DNA from: CAYMUR01 sp964393615
GTDB taxonomy: Bacteria > Planctomycetota > Planctomycetia > Pirellulales > Pirellulaceae
Length of the DNA stretch: 19,129 nucleotides
Direction of reading: 5' to 3'
Assembly (NCBI GenBank): GCA_964393615.1
Contig: CAYMUR010000095.1
Coordinates: 1 to 19,129 of the forward strand
The translations under genes and the position numbers were made by a program. Under the pieces are notes generated by a model. That model did not search any database. It saw nothing but the letters and a program-made list of their open reading frames with translations, and was not told where the DNA came from. Shown one piece after another: positions 14,814 through 19,129 of this stretch (position 1 is the stretch's first letter; each line of letters begins with the position of its first letter).

Positions 14814-16211
14814 TCATTCCGTCGATCTTCGCAGTCGGTGGCTGGTCTCCGCTGCCGTCAAATATCCCCAATCGAGCGCTTCATCTTGACGATATACTTT
14901 GCTTAGAGTCAAGGCGGTGAGAGCCTTGGCCATCTCAAAGCCCAAATAGAAAGCATGGCCAGCATCAAGATTTTTAGGTTTTTGGCTCCATAACTTATCG
15001 AACACGCGAAACGGGTCCGGGTCGTGCAAATGTAAACCGGTCGAAACAAGGTGCACCTCACCATCTGCGGCAAAAACACGATAATTATGGTCCTTGATCT
15101 GCTCCGCCAGCTGATCCATCTCATCACGGGACGGCCACAAGAGACGCGGGTCCCGCAGTGTCACCAACGCCGGTTCGAGGTGTTTTGGCAGCGTGCCTTG
15201 CCGGACGGCGTGGTAAACAAGACGACGGGCCAGGTCGCATTCCGTGACGCTCGTACGAGACCAATTGATTACTTCTGTGGTCAAAACACTGCGTATCCCA
15301 AGCTCCTGACAGATCGCCAACAGAATCACGTTTACACCAGCAGAATCTACGTCCGTCAATTCCGTCAAATTACCAATCCCCATCAACATTTCGTCCGACG
15401 GGTGCTGTCGCCGATGTTCCATATAGCGCCCCAGGCTCGCGGCAAATCCCATACCGATGGGTTCCAACACTGGATCGACACGATAGGGGACCTGCGCAGC
15501 CATGAGTACTTCGAGCGTTTCGTGTAAGCCTGACAAAGAAACCGGATGGTCAGGAATCGCCACAACAGGGCAGCCCCAGTCTGCCGCAGCCTCTCGATTG
15601 GATACATTGACGGACAACACAAGTTCTGCGCCAGCCCGCACCGCCGGTGCAATTTCTTGAGGGTTCAAGCTGTCAATCGACACGCGATGTCCTTCGTCAC
15701 GCAACGCACGGACACATTCCGAGACATCTGCCCACACAGATCCCGGATCGCAACCAACATCAATCACATCGGCACCACGGGAACGCAGTGCATCCGCTTG
15801 TTTTAAAATCTCACTTAACACCATCCGCGGTGCGTGATTGATCTCTGCTAGAATTTCAATGTCGTACTCACCGTAACCTTCATCAATCTTTCCCTGCATG
15901 CCAAACCATTCGGGTAGCTGGCGTAAATCACGCGGCCCTCTCTCCACCAGGCATCCAACAGCTGCCTCGATCCCTGCCAAATCCCCCTCACAATAACCGG
16001 GAACTATCACCCGGCCTGCTTGGGGTGGCACAACCATATGGCGTAGTATCCAATCGGTCGTCATCAAAGCTGCGACGCTGATCGGTAGCACGTCAACCGT
16101 ATAGGTGAAATCCATCGCAGGGGCCAATTCACGCAACATCGTCCTTAGCGAATCTTCCGCTAAACGGCCCGTCACAAAATGAATATCGCTTGATGACATG
16201 CTGACTTTCAT
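14814..16211 (-). CDS. Dihydropteroate-synthase-related protein (archaeal/methanopterin type)
   Basis: 465 residues, far longer than FolP (about 280). The middle part (about 121-310) keeps the DHPS barrel pattern: I-L-A-E-I-N-H-A-P (120-128), R-G-A-D-V-I-D-V-G (145-153), V-S-I-D-S (177-181), and G-A-E-L-V-L-S-V-N (194-202). The FolP signature G-G-E-S-T-R-P after the second strand is replaced by G-C-D-P-G-S. An N-terminal domain (1-115) and a C-terminal domain (about 345-465) are extra. This layout resembles the DHPS-related proteins first described in archaea that lack normal FolP; relatives occur in bacteria with tetrahydromethanopterin-linked C1 genes, planctomycetes included. The role is therefore probably in a methanopterin- or folate-type cofactor, using p-aminobenzoate made by the next two genes. 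The exact reaction is unknown to me. Start ATG 16211 with an alternative at 16199; no clear SD. Confidence 0.75.
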   Translation of the reverse strand: MKVSMSSSDIHFVTGRLAEDSLRTMLRELAPAMDFTYTVDVLPISVAALMTTDWILRHMVVPPQAGRVIVPGYCEGDLAGIEAAVGCLVERGPRDLRQLPEWFGMQGKIDEGYGEYDIEILAEINHAPRMVLSEILKQADALRSRGADVIDVGCDPGSVWADVSECVRALRDEGHRVSIDSLNPQEIAPAVRAGAELVLSVNVSNREAAADWGCPVVAIPDHPVSLSGLHETLEVLMAAQVPYRVDPVLEPIGMGFAASLGRYMEHRRQHPSDEMLMGIGNLTELTDVDSAGVNVILLAICQELGIRSVLTTEVINWSRTSVTECDLARRLVYHAVRQGTLPKHLEPALVTLRDPRLLWPSRDEMDQLAEQIKDHNYRVFAADGEVHLVSTGLHLHDPDPFRVFDKLWSQKPKNLDAGHAFYLGFEMAKALTALTLSKVYRQDEALDWGYLTAAETSHRLRRSTE

Positions 16212-16226
16212 CTCATTGTTACTGTC

Positions 16227-16243
16227 CAGGCGGTATTCGCCTG
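16227..16243 (-). promoter_or_regulatory. Hairpin just upstream of the DHPS-related gene
   Basis: CAGGCG and CGCCTG form a perfect 6-bp stem with a 5-nt loop, ending 15 nt before the ATG at 16211. It could be a leader structure affecting translation or the tail of the SDR-gene transcript. No T-run and no known riboswitch pattern. Confidence 0.3.
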
Positions 16244-16374
16244 CTGGTTACTAAACCACCCGTCATCAGTGCCACTCCGGTCAAGAAAACATTCTCGCCT
16301 AGTTCACAAGTGATCGACAGATTCCTGGTACCAAACAGTGAGCAGGCAAACCACTTCCCTGTTCGTTGGTATCA

Positions 16375-17163
16375 TTATTCATTTTTGAATCCACCATTTA
16401 TTTCTAATACTTGCCCCGTAATGAACGATGCCGCCGGAGAGACCAGGAATCGTGCTACCTGGGCAACATCCTGGGGTGTTCCCCAGCGACCCATCAGGGC
16501 TTCACTTTTCGCCCGCTTTTGCCAATACTCGGAAGCCTGCTCTCCCCAGGCTGTTTGTATCCAACCAGGTGCCAGACAATTGACACGAACTTCCGGCGCT
16601 AATGACTTCGCCAGACTCCGCGTAAAAGCCATCACGCCCCCTTTGATAGCGGCAAACATTTCGCCACTGTCTCCGCCCATTCCATACCGGACCTGGTCCC
16701 AGCCCATGTTGAGAATCGAATGGACTCCAGCTTTGCCACTATGCTGTCGCATGCGTTCGCCAATCAGGCGTGACAACCGTACCGTGGCAAACAAATCAAC
16801 CTGCCACAACCGTTCCATTTTTTCATCGAACGTGGCATCGGCCCGTTTCCCGGTCAACACGTCGACACCTGCTATATTCAGCCAGGCATCAACGCCTTGC
16901 TGCCATTCCCAGGCCTGTTTCACCAGTCGTTCATGAGTATCCACATCTGACAAGTCAGCAACCATCACTTCTGCCTGCCGTCCCAGTTGGCAAACTTCCT
17001 CGGCCACCTCTTGGGCAGCGCTACGTCGGACGCCCGTATGGATCAGGACATCGGCACCTGCCAGGGCCAGCTCAAGTGCAATTGCCCGGCCAATACCACT
17101 ACCACTTCCGGTGACGACAACTGTCTGACCCCAAAGTTCACCCTGTATTTGATCATGAATCAT
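16375..17163 (-). CDS. Short-chain dehydrogenase/reductase-family protein with altered catalytic residues
   Basis: 262 residues with a full Rossmann fold: T-G-S-G-S-G-I-G (18-25) for NAD(P), A-D-L (69-71), N-I-A-G (96-99), A-P-G (198-200) and the C-terminal S-F-I-T-G-Q-V-L-E-I-N-G-G, all as in FabG-like classical SDRs. However the catalytic tetrad is broken: the Y-x-x-x-K site reads F170-A-A-I-K174, the usual Ser of I-V-N-x-S-S is replaced (I-L-N-M-G-W, 150-155), and the usual Asn position reads D123. It may bind NAD(P)H without normal dehydrogenase chemistry. On the minus strand TAAGGAG directly touches the ATG with no spacing, so the SD may not serve this start or translation is inefficient. 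It lies 163 bp upstream of the DHPS-related gene in the same direction, and 148 bp from the divergent acyltransferase-like gene. Substrate unknown. Confidence 0.82.
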   Translation of the reverse strand: MIHDQIQGELWGQTVVVTGSGSGIGRAIALELALAGADVLIHTGVRRSAAQEVAEEVCQLGRQAEVMVADLSDVDTHERLVKQAWEWQQGVDAWLNIAGVDVLTGKRADATFDEKMERLWQVDLFATVRLSRLIGERMRQHSGKAGVHSILNMGWDQVRYGMGGDSGEMFAAIKGGVMAFTRSLAKSLAPEVRVNCLAPGWIQTAWGEQASEYWQKRAKSEALMGRWGTPQDVAQVARFLVSPAASFITGQVLEINGGFKNE

Positions 17164-17311
17164 CTCCTTAATCTAACACGTCGCCCCCGTACCCGTCACT
17201 GTCTCCCTTGCGTCAAACCGTCACGTTGTTTAATTTCCCTGGAACAGCTTGTTTCCACGGTGATCCATTTCGACAAGATTCTCGACCGGAAAGGCCCTTG
17301 AGCTAAAAACG

Positions 17312-18454
17312 ATGCCAATTTCACTGAATTCTCTGCAAACGGGGCTGCGCCAATCTGCAATCGCATTTCGGGGTTATAACATAACCAACCTGGGCCGCAG
17401 CCATGAATTATTGAACCATGCGGCGTATGGTCCCATCGTAAGGCAGTACTTAAAACAAGGCTCGCAGATTTGTAGTGATACGATAGGTCGCAAAGTCGAT
17501 CTGGTAGACCGCGTACAAAAACAACAGGACACAACGTTAGAGACCTATTCGGATGCGGTTTCCCTGATCGTATCGATGGAACTGGCCCAATTAGAATTAT
17601 TGCAGCATTTCTTCGACATCGACTACCGCTCAGCAAACTTCATGTACGGTTACAGTCTCGGTGAAATCAGCGCGGTGATTGCCGGTGGCGTCCATGGAAT
17701 AGAAGGGCCTTTGAATGTTTTGCTGGAACTGGCAAACGATGCGGTGGAACTGGCCCATGATGTGACGCTGGGTATCGTCTTTTCACGTGGTCCTGAACTA
17801 TCCTCCGCACAAGTCAACCAACAATGCTTGCACATCAACAACGAGGGCCAGGGTACGATCGGTGTGTCAGCCTATCTCTCCCCCAACTCATTATTAGTGC
17901 TGGGGCAAGGCAACACGCTCGACCGTCTCAAGAAAAGACTTGAACAAACCATCCCCCACCGCGTGTACCTGAAAAAAAACAAACATGCCTGGCCCCCCAT
18001 GCACACCAATATTGTTTGGGAACGCCATTTGCCGAATCGGGCTGCGGTGATGATGCATACGATTGAGGGAGGATTTGAGCCAAGTCGGCCAGAAATATTT
18101 TCCTTGGTTTCCGGTCAGTTTGCCTACAAGGACCACACGACTCGCGAACTGCTCCGGCACTGGATCGACCATCCACAGCGATTGTGGGACGCTGTCTATG
18201 AGACACTAAAACGTGGAATTAAAACTGTGATTCACGTCGGTCCGGCGCCGAACCTGGTCCCGGCAACATTTGAGAGACTGCGTATCGACGTCGCAGGTCA
18301 AACGCAAGGTAATCTCGGCATGCGGGCACTATCGAATATCATTCACCGCCCTTGGCTCAGTGCCATCTTGCCTTCTCGTACCGCGATTCTACGCGCACCT
18401 CAGATAACACAATTGATTTTGGAAGACTGGCTTTTGGAACAAACGGTTCCCTAG
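17312..18454 (+). CDS. Malonyl-CoA:ACP transacylase-like (FabD-fold) acyltransferase, atypical
   Basis: 380 residues with the acyltransferase fold: nucleophile elbow G-Y-S115-L-G-E (113-118), a likely active-site His at H231 (P-P-M-H-T-N, like P-F-H-S-P in FabD) and H-V-G-P-A-P (308-313) near the end. Several key FabD residues differ. The His before the Ser (GHSLGE) is Tyr, the N-terminal F-P-G-Q-G block reads F-R-G-Y-N (19-23), and no Arg is found about 25 residues after S115, where FabD has R117 to hold the malonyl carboxylate. If active, it probably handles a non-malonyl acyl group or another ester. No acyl carrier protein or ketosynthase gene is in the window. The gene is longer than FabD (about 310) by a C-terminal tail. 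Start ATG 17312 has no SD. It is divergent from the SDR gene and convergent with the Nudix gene. Confidence 0.72.
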   Translation: MPISLNSLQTGLRQSAIAFRGYNITNLGRSHELLNHAAYGPIVRQYLKQGSQICSDTIGRKVDLVDRVQKQQDTTLETYSDAVSLIVSMELAQLELLQHFFDIDYRSANFMYGYSLGEISAVIAGGVHGIEGPLNVLLELANDAVELAHDVTLGIVFSRGPELSSAQVNQQCLHINNEGQGTIGVSAYLSPNSLLVLGQGNTLDRLKKRLEQTIPHRVYLKKNKHAWPPMHTNIVWERHLPNRAAVMMHTIEGGFEPSRPEIFSLVSGQFAYKDHTTRELLRHWIDHPQRLWDAVYETLKRGIKTVIHVGPAPNLVPATFERLRIDVAGQTQGNLGMRALSNIIHRPWLSAILPSRTAILRAPQITQLILEDWLLEQTVP

Positions 18455-18486
18455 AAATCCCCAGCAATGGATCCGGATTCAACTCG

Positions 18487-19116
18487 CTACACGGCGTTCT
18501 TAAAAAGAAATTCCACGCTGATCTGCGACCAGGTCTCAAACCGATCCAGATCAGAAAGTAATTCTTTCAACGGCACAAATCCAGCATCAACAATGTCTGT
18601 TTCGCGAGGCTGAACTGCTGGAAATTCGACATCCCACAGGTGCACGACTCCCAAATGCACTTTTCCGACGTCGGTGGTGTCATCATTGATCAAGCCGACA
18701 CTTCGTTCACGGTAAGTCGTTTCAATGACCACTTCCTCAGCGAGTTCGCGCCGCATTCCTTCATCATAGGGATGCACGTCAGAAGCCGTTTCCAAATCGA
18801 GCGATGAAATATGGCCCCCAACACCAACGCTCCGTTTGGCATGAAGCCGTTGCTCTCCCTGTCCCTTACCTCGTGTGTAGCAGAACAAATGTGGTTCGTT
18901 TTGCGAGTCGGTGTGGCAAAAGATCACGTAAGGTATCAATTGTTTGAAATCGGGATTGTCTTCCATTTCCCCACGAGGCCGATAGCTCGTTTGCTCAGGA
19001 CTGAGCAACTCTTCGAGGTACCGCTCCGTGTCCGTTGAAAAACCCTGGAAATAACCGAGGCGGTGAAACAGTTCGGTCGGTACGACCAGCACACGTTCTG
19101 TCTGGACAAGCGACAT
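18487..19116 (-). CDS. Nudix-family hydrolase-like protein
   Basis: 209 residues. A Nudix-like box is visible: G-V-G-G-H-I (98-103) followed by R-R-E-L-A-E-E-V (122-129), the R-E-x-x-x-E-E core that binds metal and the diphosphate. The distance from the Gly-Gly to R-E is longer than the 13 or so residues of the standard box (G-x5-E-x7-R-E), and the final Gly is Val, so it is a divergent member. A substrate of the nucleoside-diphosphate-X type is expected, but which one cannot be told. The N-terminal 60 residues (V-L-V-V-P-T-E-L-F near the start) are outside the Nudix core. Start ATG 19116 is set by AGGAG at 19125-19129, 8 nt upstream. It converges with the acyltransferase-like gene with a 32-bp gap and no obvious terminator. 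Confidence 0.75.
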   Translation of the reverse strand: MSLVQTERVLVVPTELFHRLGYFQGFSTDTERYLEELLSPEQTSYRPRGEMEDNPDFKQLIPYVIFCHTDSQNEPHLFCYTRGKGQGEQRLHAKRSVGVGGHISSLDLETASDVHPYDEGMRRELAEEVVIETTYRERSVGLINDDTTDVGKVHLGVVHLWDVEFPAVQPRETDIVDAGFVPLKELLSDLDRFETWSQISVEFLFKNAV

Positions 19117-19124
19117 CGGTTCGA

Positions 19125-19129
19125 CTCCT
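19125..19129 (-). promoter_or_regulatory. Shine-Dalgarno site of the Nudix gene
   Basis: AGGAG on the minus strand, the last five bases of the window, 8 nt before the ATG at 19116-19114. The gene is therefore complete although its promoter lies outside. Confidence 0.65.

Noticed and set aside
14814..16211. Calling the DHPS-related protein FolP
   Set aside because: It is about 180 residues too long and lacks the G-G-E-S-T-R-P signature loop.
1..19129. CRISPR arrays, transposons, tRNA or rRNA genes
   Set aside because: No regularly spaced repeats, transposase motifs, terminal inverted repeats or cloverleaf-like sequences were seen on reading; a tRNA or profile scan was not possible.

Overview
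The window reads as chromosomal DNA of a planctomycete (phylum Planctomycetota, probably Pirellulales-like). The evidence is the mix of gene types: a secreted protein with a dockerin-like calcium-loop pair, a small lipoprotein with a carboxypeptidase-regulatory-like fold, a membrane-anchored Hanks-type Ser/Thr kinase with a large extracytoplasmic domain, a sialate O-acetylesterase-like SGNH hydrolase, a Tat-exported sugar-isomerase-like TIM barrel, and a dihydropteroate-synthase-related protein of the kind known from methanopterin-using organisms. Shine-Dalgarno motifs are clear at only some genes, also usual there. I found no rRNA, tRNA, CRISPR array, insertion sequence or phage gene. Gene density and base composition look even, so I see no sign of an island.

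Layout. (1) 1-1245, plus strand: the 3' end of a secreted dockerin-like protein, then a small lipoprotein, probably cotranscribed. (2) 1264-6082, minus strand: a kinase/beta-helix receptor-like protein followed by a POT-family proton/peptide symporter; a good sigma70-like promoter lies 174 bp upstream of the kinase. (3) 6470-11385, plus strand: a D-threonine aldolase/D-serine dehydratase-fold PLP enzyme, then a tight group of a SGNH acetylesterase, a UDP-sugar pyrophosphorylase coupled to it by an ATGA overlap, and a nitrilase-family amidase. (4) 11442-17163, minus strand: SDR protein, DHPS-related protein, PabB, PabA and, after a gap that may hold its own promoter, a Tat-signal TIM-barrel protein. 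(5) 17312-18454, plus strand, divergent from the SDR gene: an aberrant malonyl/acyl-transferase homologue. (6) 18487-19116, minus strand: a Nudix-family protein with its SD at the window edge.

The most interesting stretch is 12560-18454. PabB carries the PIKGT lysine of true aminodeoxychorismate synthases, so PabA-PabB should make the p-aminobenzoate precursor. The gene just upstream is not a normal FolP but resembles the DHPS-related protein of archaea, in which p-aminobenzoate feeds methanopterin. Next to it lie an SDR protein without the usual catalytic Ser/Tyr and an acyltransferase homologue without the malonyl-binding Arg. This suggests a p-aminobenzoate/tetrahydromethanopterin (C1 carrier) synthesis group with two atypical, possibly repurposed enzymes beside it. 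The link of those two to pterin metabolism is inference from position only.
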